A DNA stretch of 64,000 nt, from positions 124,001 through 188,000 of the forward strand of contig QNGA01000005.1 of the NCBI GenBank assembly GCA_003298465.1, written 5' to 3'. Positions within the stretch are counted from its first letter, which is position 1, and each line of letters opens with the position of its first letter. Of the stretch, positions 34,501-42,117 are shown piece after piece. The translations under genes and the position numbers were made by a program. Source of the stretch: a halophilic archaeon. Lineage in GTDB: Archaea > Halobacteriota > Halobacteria > Halobacteriales > Haladaptataceae. The notes under the pieces are model-generated. The model made no database searches and had not been told where the DNA came from. It saw nothing but the letters and a program-made list of their open reading frames with translations.

Positions 34501-34649
34501 TACCTATCCGAGGTAGACGACGTATGCGCCCCTGCAGCGAATAGAATTAGAGTTGTACCAGAGAGAAAAGCGACAGTCACAATAATGATTCCTACCGTCA
34601 AGTAGTCACGGCGCGTCCACCGGAATGAGAGGCTTCCTCTGTATCCCAT
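31587..34649 (-). CDS. FtsX/MacB-type ABC permease, paralogue of 23822-26860
   Basis: The product is 1020 residues. It has the same layout as the other permease: N-terminal helix (TRRDYLTVGIIIVTVAFLSG), FtsX helices (about 205-345; YNITRMSVRDRLQSIRVIRA), helix near 385-410, MacB-like extracellular domain (VIGEDLARTLDVQVGEQLLI), beta domains with CARDB and carboxypeptidase-regulatory-like features (SNARVEIGGVTARTNQQG), and a C-terminal three-helix FtsX unit (YRATGATRGRLLRLLLVDAC). Shared stretches such as ALVIE/AFVIS and YRATGA make the paralogy clear. The ATPase gene follows. A role in moving or anchoring surface molecules is an inference. Confidence 0.85.
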   Translation of the reverse strand: MGYRGSLSFRWTRRDYLTVGIIIVTVAFLSGTTLILFAAGAHTSSTSDRYTNSIQTTKYDSLAAARSNASSTDIVLPLAVTSTDGPSRYVVGVPRDAPTTLKGASVSWQKARIPPPPKKNGIKGPVSTPTQQRFHGQSETVETVVTPYTENDSIFPRSWYVSDTATVRALGVTDALVIENTSGSKQSIEGGMPEVTSPGLFAFFTTGIQGMLQLFLYAIAGGGLLILVIIYNITRMSVRDRLQSIRVIRATGGEPRQLLLLFGFRAGLLTAIGTIVGYILGVGLTRGATIVATALGVPVTLKPTLTLAVLRIHGPMVVFLVIVGTLGGVAAVWPATRTSPTQLGVTKTGGSSSKKQASQESASKVRTFLTPTLLQWRAFVPATATLTIFVTIVILLGSLAGVLAPLASTSSGTISEPGVSHPMASRIDANYTTALRDKGVTASPEIIVSQVRGDQPYLARGANYTAFAAVSDATLTKGRTPQTKHEAVIGEDLARTLDVQVGEQLLIGGTTSPAITSVTIVGTFRAPGLSDDQLIVPLATAHDLSTKPGVVHFIRTDKANINLSRFADSRPSAGNDIIVSGISVPEIVMRGEPFSVIVTVRNLAETEKTREFTAEFGSRSRNRSVTLAGGETRQIEVNLTATTTGPVPLKIGSQTRTIRVYEEPPLAEPSIPATVPPGAKPAVLIRTEADTPVSNARVEIGGVTARTNQQGIAVLQMPSQAGNYSLTVQAGSRTNTTQVRVAPGAPRRVTATVETTPTNMSVVAEPEVETTVYNPWNRRLTRSIAIETPARTVHETVTLSPHSETTITQDVATNTSSERLTPGNYTVKVRSNDRTLARDTFMVYSTDQLLSQLAETTDYSRGTGIGNAVQSLFGNLKFVMGTIVFFAGLATIGGTVATFAQAVHARREALGVYRATGATRGRLLRLLLVDACRISAPAIVGAFLISWCVLHGLVLLDQLVVFGVRVSLSFQPLFVLGIGVSALLLSCLGAGIASYPYLTTVPAKMRGRRNDSPKTESDSS

Positions 34650-34801
34650 GAAATTGTGATGGTATGCTACTTGTACGACAAGCTCTTTAGTTATTATCTG
34701 TAAAGAGGCACGCCAACATACAAAACGTTATTCAAAGAGAAATTAAGGTAGTGCAATTCCGATAGAAAGAAATATTGGTGGCTAAAATCAATTGAGACAC
34801 G

Positions 34802-35014
34802 ATGACGGAAGTTTCTATTCCTAAATCATTATACACAAAGATTGAATCGTTAGCTAAGGAACTCAATGGCTTTGATGGCCCAGATGAACTTATAAAATAC
34901 ATTCTTTCAGAATCCGCAGCTGAAATTGAGGAAAATGCGGTAGAAAACGTTGGTGAGACTGTCGAAGAAGATGCAGTTCAGGAGCGGTTGGAGCAGTTGG
35001 GGTACGTTGAATGA
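34802..35014 (+). CDS. Small protein: RHH-like N-terminus plus sulfatase-type LGY tail
   Basis: The product has 70 residues. The first half (EVSIPKSLYTKIESLAKELN, then GFDGPDELIKYILSES) has the strand-helix-helix pattern of ribbon-helix-helix proteins. The last 16 residues, DAVQERLEQLGYVE, match the tails of two sulfatase-like enzymes in the same cluster: ARLNDLGYM at 49366 and IKDRLSDLGYV at 49433. The stop overlaps the start of the phosphodiesterase gene (ATGA), which lacks such a tail. It may be a detached regulatory or docking module for that enzyme (inference). Confidence 0.65.
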   Translation: MTEVSIPKSLYTKIESLAKELNGFDGPDELIKYILSESAAEIEENAVENVGETVEEDAVQERLEQLGYVE

Positions 35015-36651
35015 GTAGAACGGTATTCACCATTGGGTTAGACGGTGTCCCTCCGAGGTTTGTAAAGCATGGAATAGCAGAAGGCTACCTTCCTACTCTG
35101 AAGAAGATTAGGAACGAAGGTATTGGTGGTAGAACACGTTCAACCCGCCCTCCCTTATCAATGATGGCTTGGAGTACATTTGCCACCGGTCAGAATCCAG
35201 GAAACCATGGCATTTACAACTTTATTCTTAAAGATTCAAAGGGTAGTGGTGTAGAGTTCGCCAATTCTAAACACCTTCGGTCGAACTCTATTCCAATGTG
35301 GGAGTATCTTGATGCAGAGGGAATTTCTACTGGAGTCATGAATGTCATGCCAGGATATCCTCCCTCAAAAACGAGTGGATTCCATATCTCTGATCATATT
35401 ACGACACCTCCTAATGCCCAATACACATATCCACATGAAATACAAGAAAAAATAAGTGAGGTAGTTGACGATTTCGATATTGGCCCAATAACAGGATACA
35501 CTCCCGGAGATGGAGAAGAAGACCTTAGAGAGTATCTCGATAACTTTTTCAATATAGAAGAAGACCGTATAAAAGTTACTAAGTACCTTATTGAAGAACA
35601 CCCAGCCAAGGCTATGCTCCTTATCTTTAGCGGCCCTGATATTTTACTTCACGAAGTCGGACATCTTCTTGATTCAGACCACCCAAAATATAATGAATAT
35701 CTTGCTGATCAATATGGGGATGCTCCATTTGAACTCCTAGAACTTTATGATAGCTTCTTAAGTTGGCTGTTAGACGAAATGGGCGATGACGATGTACTAA
35801 TGGTACTCTCAGATCATGGACACGGACCTGTATATGACGCTGTAAACTTGAATTCCTGGCTATATCAAAATAATTATCTTGACCTTAATAAAAGCATTCT
35901 AACAAAATCGAAGGCATTTGCGTTTAACCATCTCTTCGACACTGCTGAACACATATTGAAACAAACTAATCTTTATGACAAAGTTAAGTTACATATTGCT
36001 CGATCTAACAATGGAGGGGGCAGTTTTGAGCTAGCAGATTTGTTAACTATTTCACAGGACGATATTGATTGGTCTACGACTTCAGCATTTACTGTTGCAG
36101 GTGATGGTCAAATATTCATTAATGAAAAAGTCATTTCAGGTAGGGAGTATGATTCTTTCCGTGACAAACTTCGGAATGACCTTTTGTCAATGACTAATCC
36201 GAAACGTAGCGAAAAAATACTTGAAGATGTTCTTTATGGCGAGGACGTATATAAGGGTTCATTTACAGAAACACGCCCTGACCTTGTATGCATTCCAAAA
36301 CCTACATATAGACTAAAGTTCCCTCAGACAATGAAAACAAACCAATTTATAGTCAAACCACAGAAATGGTTTAGCCATACATCTGAAGCAGAAATGGATG
36401 GTATATTCTATATGTGTGGGTCGAATGTTGCAACTAAATCAGGAGTCGAAGTCAATCTTACTGATTTTGCACCAACTATTTTACAACTACTTAACGTTCC
36501 TATTCCTAAAGAAATGGATGGCGAAGTTCGATCAGAGTTCTTTAGTTCAACAATGAACCCCGTAGAAAAGCCACTTAATGGAAAGGTCCAAACTAAACGA
36601 GCTATTCGATCAGTCACTCAGGATATTCTTCATATGTCCACAAATGATTAA
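35011..36651 (+). CDS. Alkaline-phosphatase-superfamily phosphodiesterase
   Basis: The product is 546 residues. The metal site and nucleophile region of type I phosphodiesterase/nucleotide pyrophosphatases are visible: IGLDGVPPRFVKHG (metal Asp), then STRPPLSMMAWSTFATGQNP with the Ser/Thr nucleophile. Further metal ligands lie in GPDILLHEVGHLLDSD and VLMVLSDHGHGP. Substrates in surface-glycan clusters are usually phosphate or sulfate diesters, nucleotide sugars or lipid phosphates. The gene is coupled to the 70-aa protein upstream. Codon usage is AT-rich like the rest of the island. Confidence 0.85.
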   Translation: MSRTVFTIGLDGVPPRFVKHGIAEGYLPTLKKIRNEGIGGRTRSTRPPLSMMAWSTFATGQNPGNHGIYNFILKDSKGSGVEFANSKHLRSNSIPMWEYLDAEGISTGVMNVMPGYPPSKTSGFHISDHITTPPNAQYTYPHEIQEKISEVVDDFDIGPITGYTPGDGEEDLREYLDNFFNIEEDRIKVTKYLIEEHPAKAMLLIFSGPDILLHEVGHLLDSDHPKYNEYLADQYGDAPFELLELYDSFLSWLLDEMGDDDVLMVLSDHGHGPVYDAVNLNSWLYQNNYLDLNKSILTKSKAFAFNHLFDTAEHILKQTNLYDKVKLHIARSNNGGGSFELADLLTISQDDIDWSTTSAFTVAGDGQIFINEKVISGREYDSFRDKLRNDLLSMTNPKRSEKILEDVLYGEDVYKGSFTETRPDLVCIPKPTYRLKFPQTMKTNQFIVKPQKWFSHTSEAEMDGIFYMCGSNVATKSGVEVNLTDFAPTILQLLNVPIPKEMDGEVRSEFFSSTMNPVEKPLNGKVQTKRAIRSVTQDILHMSTND

Positions 36652-36723
36652 AATATTACAAAGAATAGCGTAATCCACTTCATCTCTCCTACTTCTATAT
36701 TGAATATAGAATTTAAATATCTG

Positions 36724-37890
36724 TCATTCACCCCCGATTACTGATTTATACATATCGAGGTGTTGATCAGCAATGCTGTCCCACGAGAGTTTATCAGCCA
36801 TTTCCTTCGAATTCTTAGCCATTTTGGTTCTACGTTGATCATCTGACAACAGTCGACGGAGGGCTTCTGCTAATGCGTCTACATCTTCAGGCGGAACAAC
36901 AAGACCTGCATCGGCTTCTTTCACAAGTCTGCCAAAATCGCCCGCAGTTGTCGTCACTGCGGGAACACCGAAGGAATATGCAATTGTTAATGTTCCACTA
37001 TGGCCTTTGTTTCCTCCTTGTTCTTTGTATGGCATAGCAGCGATGCTTGCTCTTGAGAATAATTCTCCCACTTCCTCATTTTGGATAAACCTATTATGTA
37101 CCTCAAAATTATGTTGATGGTCCATAATACGCTGCTGTACATCTTCCTTTATTTTCCCATCACCCGCAATTATTAATTTAACTCCTGGGAAATCTTCACT
37201 TACTTTAATAACTGCTTCTACAAGAGAACCTAGCGCCTTGTGAGGGACAATATTTCCAAAAAATATTATCGTCTCTTTCTCTGTTTCTTTTTCAGCGTAA
37301 TCATATTCAGTGAACATGTCATAGGCACCATGTGGAATAACTGAAACCTCCTCTGATTCTTGTCCTTTTTCTATTAATGTATTTTTGTTTTCCTCCGTAT
37401 GGACAACAGTGTGACCAACACTCACATCGGGAAGGAAAAAGTTTAGAGTGTTTTGTGCTAACACCGGAAATCGGGCATATTCATTTAATGATGGATTTGA
37501 AGATAATAACTCGTGACGTGTTACAACAGTTGGATAAGATTCTGTTATTTTATTCAACCACATAAAGAACTTCACATGAGGAAATAACCCTGTCGGCACA
37601 TGTAGGATATCAGGATCAATTTCATGGATAACATCAATATTATTATATGATTTCATTCCTTCCAGATTTTTTCTCAGATGGAAATCACGATTATATATAT
37701 TAATAACCGAGAGCTCTGTTGGTTTAAAAGCATTTACGACATTGACAGATTCATTGAAGAGATCAGCACTAACCTCTTTAGCTGGTTTCACGACTGTAAC
37801 GTCTACCTCCTTTGAAACGGCATTAGCTAATTCTGCTGCATAGTGTGGTAGACCGCCTTTATTTGAAGCCACTAAGTACGCCACTTCCAT
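36724..37890 (-). CDS. GT4-family glycosyltransferase
   Basis: The product is 388 residues from ATG 37890 (MEVAYLVASNKGGLPHYAAE); a GTG at 37899 is possible. The GT-B fold is visible: N-terminal GGLPHY acceptor loop, and the C-terminal donor domain with IIFFGNIVPHKALGSLVEAV, KLIIAGDGKIKEDVQQR and the SGTLTIAYSFGVPAVTT/GGNKG region in the place of the GT4 E-x7-E motif. The sugar donor is not predictable. It probably adds a sugar to the lipid-linked surface glycan. It is convergent with the phosphodiesterase gene. Confidence 0.85.
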   Translation of the reverse strand: MEVAYLVASNKGGLPHYAAELANAVSKEVDVTVVKPAKEVSADLFNESVNVVNAFKPTELSVINIYNRDFHLRKNLEGMKSYNNIDVIHEIDPDILHVPTGLFPHVKFFMWLNKITESYPTVVTRHELLSSNPSLNEYARFPVLAQNTLNFFLPDVSVGHTVVHTEENKNTLIEKGQESEEVSVIPHGAYDMFTEYDYAEKETEKETIIFFGNIVPHKALGSLVEAVIKVSEDFPGVKLIIAGDGKIKEDVQQRIMDHQHNFEVHNRFIQNEEVGELFSRASIAAMPYKEQGGNKGHSGTLTIAYSFGVPAVTTTAGDFGRLVKEADAGLVVPPEDVDALAEALRRLLSDDQRRTKMAKNSKEMADKLSWDSIADQHLDMYKSVIGGE

Positions 37891-38274
37891 ATCTTCCACT
37901 TAAGCTCAGAGTACAAAAGATATTTGATCTTAGTACCAGAGATATAGAATCTTCGTATAATGGTATTTCTGTTAATATATTGACCCCATATAATGGCACA
38001 ATTTCTTAGGGATCGGACTATATACAAAGTCGAGTGAACAGGTGTCTGTTAAAATTGCTCAGAGGCCACCTTGACGAGCTCCCTAGTAGTTGAGTACAAG
38101 TCCTGTTCTCATGTTTTTATATCTATAATTTTTAGTACTGCTTTCTTCATACTACGTATTCAGCGGGTGTTTTACAACTATAACTGAGGATACAATCATC
38201 CTAGTGCTATACCATTGTTCTGATCGAACCTCCTTGCTTAGATGAAATCTCCGCTAATACGGCATTGCTAGATA
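37891..38274. other. AT-rich intergenic region flanking the IS6 remnant
   Basis: There is no coding frame or clear terminal inverted repeat. The segment agaggccaccttgacgagct at about 38064-38083 is GC-richer and may be a scrap of a former gene. Confidence 0.35.
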
Positions 38275-38830
38275 GAGGTCTCCTGAGTGAGTGCCTCGAC
38301 TGGTGGCTGATTCTCCAGCGTTTGATGACTTCTGTGATGATTGTAGTACGCCGTATAGGCAGTCAGCCTCCGCTCCACGCTGGTCCAACTGCCGTTCCCC
38401 GATTCGTGAAGCCGCTGGATACGCATGGTATTCGTCTGAAAAGTTTCTCGACAAAATTCCGCTCGGAGTACACAAGATGGCCGTCGAGTCCAATGTATGC
38501 AAGCGCAGTGAGAGCCCATCCCGTCGACGAGAAACACCGCGTTGGCGACCAGTGTTCCTCTTTGGACTCGTCAAGAAACGTTTTAGCCGGGTCTCGGCCC
38601 CGATTCGTCGAACGTCGTGCATGCAGCACGACGTTCGACTCCACATCAATTGCCGTTTAGGGCCACGCTGTCTCCTTACTCCCCAATTGGATCTATTTCT
38701 CATCGACTGCAACACGATCGGGCTCAACGGTGAAATTTTGGTCGTATTGCTCAGCAAATACTCGGTACTAGTGTCGAATTGTGACTCCGGGTCGGCTGAC
38801 ACCGAACCATTTGCAGAGGTTACTTAGCTA
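38275..38830 (-). pseudogene. IS6-family transposase, multiply frameshifted
   Basis: Reading the minus strand in several frames gives the IS6/IS240 DDE core in order. It includes KWFGVSRPGVTI, VAVDEK (first catalytic Asp) and AIDVESNVVLHARRS. Next come FLVDGM (second Asp region), LVYSERNFVEKLF and the ending SVERRLTAYTAYYNHHRSHQ. At least three frame changes and several stops interrupt it. The copy is therefore long dead. A second, different IS6 remnant lies at 41530-42052 in the opposite orientation. Confidence 0.8.
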
Positions 38831-38853
38831 CCGAGGCCGACCCAGCACAGATA

Positions 38854-38889
38854 GCGCCCGCCAGCCGAGCCCATCTGGCTGGCGGGCGC
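38854..38889. terminator. 13-bp perfect GC hairpin
   Basis: The arms gcgcccgccagcc and ggctggcgggcgc pair perfectly around a 10-base loop and are followed by gtttggt. It is a striking GC-rich structure inside AT-rich DNA, right behind the dead transposase. It could be an element end or a terminator. Confidence 0.4.
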
Positions 38890-39272
38890 GTTTGGTCACT
38901 ATCCAAAAACGGTATACCTGATGACCCGGTTAGATTAATCTGGAGTTCTTCGCGAAGCATCCACCTTCCTCTGAGGAACTCTATTCAGTTCAACCTCAAT
39001 CTAGTAGTGCCTTTGAGTCTTGTCTGAAAGGATGAAATACGCTGGCTAAATCGGAAAACAGTCCTCGGTGTGTGGGCAAGCGAGCATTGGCGGCGATTAC
39101 GACTTGTACTACTGGAGCAGAACTCACGCCATATCGAAGGAGACAAAGTGGAGAATCTACGGATAAGGGAATACCTGCGTGGGGTGCAACTTCATGTTTT
39201 CCATTGCATTGTAGAATATTTATATAGTAGGAATACAACGCTATAACAACACCAGTTAGAGAGGCAAGTATT
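38890..39272. other. Region before the DUF2206 gene, no gene called
   Basis: A + strand frame at about 39090-39170 reads GGDYDLYYWSRTHAISKETK, which looks protein-like but has no start. It may be a scrap of an old surface-glycan gene. The last 60 bases are AT-rich, with atatttatatagta at about 39217-39230 as a TATA candidate. Confidence 0.35.
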
Positions 39273-41462
39273 ATGAAAGAGAATTATTATAAAGAAATAC
39301 TCTTAAAGGATAGAACTTTAGGCAATAGTGTTAAAACTATATCCATTTTACTGGGTCTGGGAATATTGCTTCCAATTTACTTCCAACTTAATAGCCCTTT
39401 CTTTCAATTTATACGAGTAAGCATTGGCTTATTCTTCCTTGGATTTTTTCCAGGCTATTTAATTCTACAGATTTTAACATCTAATTACGGAGGAGTTAGA
39501 ACTTTCATATACGGTGTTGGTATAAGTCTCGTGTATAATATCATGCTAGTTGTAGTTGTCAATTATAGCTTTCAAGCAGTGGGGGTTGCCCGTCCACTAG
39601 CACCGGAATATCTTGGAAGTGCAACTGTGGGAGGGATTTTTATCCTTTCATCTTTTGTCGACAGAAAAAATCTGAATAAGAACAGACCCTTAGTGGACCT
39701 CCAAACAATTGGCCCAGATGAAGTGAAGGCAGCTTTATTTTTTATTTCCCTTATTCTACTTGCAATCGTAGCTGCCCATCTTCGTAATATAGGTATGGTA
39801 GAACCAATGCTAGCATTGCTTTTCTTACTTGCAATTACTCCTCTTTTAATTTCCTCGAAGGCCGTCTCACAACGAGTTACGCCTATAGCAATTTATTGCG
39901 TAGCTTTAGCCGTTCTCTACCACACTACACTAATAACGGGGCACCTCTGGGGCTGGGACATCCATGTTGAATTCCACTCGGCAAAGTTGATCCAAAATGC
40001 CGGCCAATGGAGTCCGACAGCATCAACTGAAACAATTCAACTATTAATGATAACTTTGTTGTCTACTACGATTTCAAACGTTTTGGGCATATCTCTGGTA
40101 ACTGTCTTTAAAGCAATTTATCCAATATTGTTTTCTGTGTTACCGGTTGTTGTCTATTCTTTATCGCGGAATCAGTTCGATTCAGATCAGATTGCGACGT
40201 TAGCGCCCTTCCTACCAATCTTCTATTACGGATTTTTCAAAGTGATACCAGATAAGCAGGCATTTGGTGAGCTGTATCTGGTTCTATTACTTACTGCTCT
40301 TCTCGATACGGACCTTCCTTCTAAACATCAGCGTATCTTTGGAATATTATTCATTACGGGTTTAGTTCTCTCTCATTACGCTGTAAGTCTATTATCAATA
40401 GCTTTCTTAATAGGAACAGTAGTCCTTTATACCTTGGGGAAGCAGACTAAATTCATAGCGAAGGACCACGGTAGCTATCTGACTAGCCCTATGATAATTC
40501 TACTACTTATGGTCCTTTGGTTCGTTTGGTTTACCTTCTCAGCTCAAGGAGTAAATATAGAGCGCGTTGTAATGGCAGCTTTTTATGCTATTCTCAATCT
40601 AATCACAGATAGTTCATCGTCGCGAAGTGGAGCGGGTTATGCATCACGTACATTTAAATCAGTGTACTGGATAGCGTATATGTTTCTAGCTGCTACAGCT
40701 GTTGCATTTACAGGAATTGGGATTTTACATACAATATCTAAATTTTGGCAGAAGCGATCACCTACCCGTGCACATAGTTACTCTATTTTTTCGTTCGTCG
40801 TTTTTGCTTTCTTGTGTCTCTCGATCATAGCCACGTTTTCGATGGGCTTTGATAGAATTCTCAATATCGTATTTGTTCTCATAGCTCCTTTTGCAGTATA
40901 TGGATGTTTATATTTGATGAAATTTATAATAAAAGTTTTAAATATAATCTCTAATAGCAATCGCTTAACAATTGAAGACGCTTATTCCGTATTTGGTGTA
41001 TTTTTAGCGGCCTTATTTATTTTTAGTTCTGGTGCAGCTTTTGCAGTAGGAGGAGCAGAAGTACCGCGATACAGCATTGCCTTGAGTGATAATGTAGACT
41101 GGCCTACATACTCTGATAGTGAAGTAACAGCTAAAAATTGGCTAGATAAGTTCCGGAATCGAGATCTAGCACTGGCCGTGTATAATTGGAAAAAACGTAT
41201 CAACAGTCGTGATGGGCTGCTTATAAGCGAAATAGAATACCGACATAAAATTGAACCTATATATCCACAATACACGACAGTTCAAAATGATTCGTACTTC
41301 TATGTAAGCTCTCAACCATTATGGCATAAAGAAGGTTCTGGTTTTGTATCTCCGACACACACTTCATTCTATAAAGCTGCTCATGGCAATATGACAAAGA
41401 TATACGCCAGTGGGAAGGCAAAAATTTATCGAACTCAAAAAGGGAATTACTCATCGGAGTAG
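39273..41462 (+). CDS. DUF2206-like polytopic membrane protein
   Basis: The product is 729 residues with about 16 membrane helices and an extracytoplasmic C-terminal domain of about 120 residues. The pattern (N-terminal three helices with FFPGYLILQIL, GHLWGWDIHVEFHSA in the first large outer loop, long helical core) matches DUF2206 membrane proteins, which resemble GT-C or oligosaccharyltransferase-like enzymes of archaeal surface-glycan loci. The acidic/His motif WGWDIHVE is where a GT-C catalytic Asp would lie. The gene is very AT-rich and sits between two dead IS6 copies, which suggests horizontal acquisition. Confidence 0.7.
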   Translation: MKENYYKEILLKDRTLGNSVKTISILLGLGILLPIYFQLNSPFFQFIRVSIGLFFLGFFPGYLILQILTSNYGGVRTFIYGVGISLVYNIMLVVVVNYSFQAVGVARPLAPEYLGSATVGGIFILSSFVDRKNLNKNRPLVDLQTIGPDEVKAALFFISLILLAIVAAHLRNIGMVEPMLALLFLLAITPLLISSKAVSQRVTPIAIYCVALAVLYHTTLITGHLWGWDIHVEFHSAKLIQNAGQWSPTASTETIQLLMITLLSTTISNVLGISLVTVFKAIYPILFSVLPVVVYSLSRNQFDSDQIATLAPFLPIFYYGFFKVIPDKQAFGELYLVLLLTALLDTDLPSKHQRIFGILFITGLVLSHYAVSLLSIAFLIGTVVLYTLGKQTKFIAKDHGSYLTSPMIILLLMVLWFVWFTFSAQGVNIERVVMAAFYAILNLITDSSSSRSGAGYASRTFKSVYWIAYMFLAATAVAFTGIGILHTISKFWQKRSPTRAHSYSIFSFVVFAFLCLSIIATFSMGFDRILNIVFVLIAPFAVYGCLYLMKFIIKVLNIISNSNRLTIEDAYSVFGVFLAALFIFSSGAAFAVGGAEVPRYSIALSDNVDWPTYSDSEVTAKNWLDKFRNRDLALAVYNWKKRINSRDGLLISEIEYRHKIEPIYPQYTTVQNDSYFYVSSQPLWHKEGSGFVSPTHTSFYKAAHGNMTKIYASGKAKIYRTQKGNYSSE

Positions 41463-41529
41463 GCAATAAGGTATTCTGAGTATTAATGTATGCACATACA
41501 CGCATATATTTCTCGTTATTTTATTTTTG
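41463..41529. other. Intergenic gap
   Basis: Short AT-rich gap after the DUF2206 gene. No feature is seen. Confidence 0.3.
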
Positions 41530-42052
41530 AATGTGATCAGAGGGAGGGACGTCGACGTGGTCAGGATGTTCGCCGTCCGGCTCCATGCATCGGTTGTTCA
41601 CGCAAAGAAACTAAAGCAATTCTTACGCCTCTCGGCGTGAAACGGTCGCACCAAGTGACCTTCCAATGGGTCCATTGAATCTCTGATAGCGTCTTGGACC
41701 CGTCGTCGGCGTCGCCGACGAGGGTCGCAGTTGACGAAACTGCTGTTAAAAAACGCCAACTGGTCCGTGGTGTACACTACAAGAGGTACTGAAACTACTT
41801 CTCCACATCGCAGTGTTTCATGGGCATAGCATTTATTCAGCGGTTGTCTTTCTGTTTGAATTGGTCGAAAAGCACGCTCTTGTAGACGCTACGGCTCTCC
41901 TCGATGGCTACGGCAATTGGACTGCCTTCTTTCGAGTAAGACCGAGTGGTCGGTCTGTCCCACCAACAGAAACCTCACAGAAACCAAATGAATTCTACAT
42001 CTTAACAATTAACGACTGCATCGGAAATTCGATGGACGAACGTTAGGTCAGG
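41530..42052 (+). pseudogene. Second IS6-family transposase remnant
   Basis: Pieces of the protein appear in order in different frames: GCSRKETKAILTPLGVKRSH, then a piece continuing to QWVH, and TRVAVDETAVK (first Asp). After a gap come VVFLFELVEKHALVDATALL and DGYGNWTAFFRVR (second Asp region), then a decayed C-terminus. A stretch between the first Asp and FLF is lost. It is not the same copy type as the one at 38275. Confidence 0.7.
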
Positions 42053-42117
42053 GGGCCCCAAACTGTAAATACTACTATTCTTCGACATTATTATAAATAA
42101 GTCCACGAGATAATACT

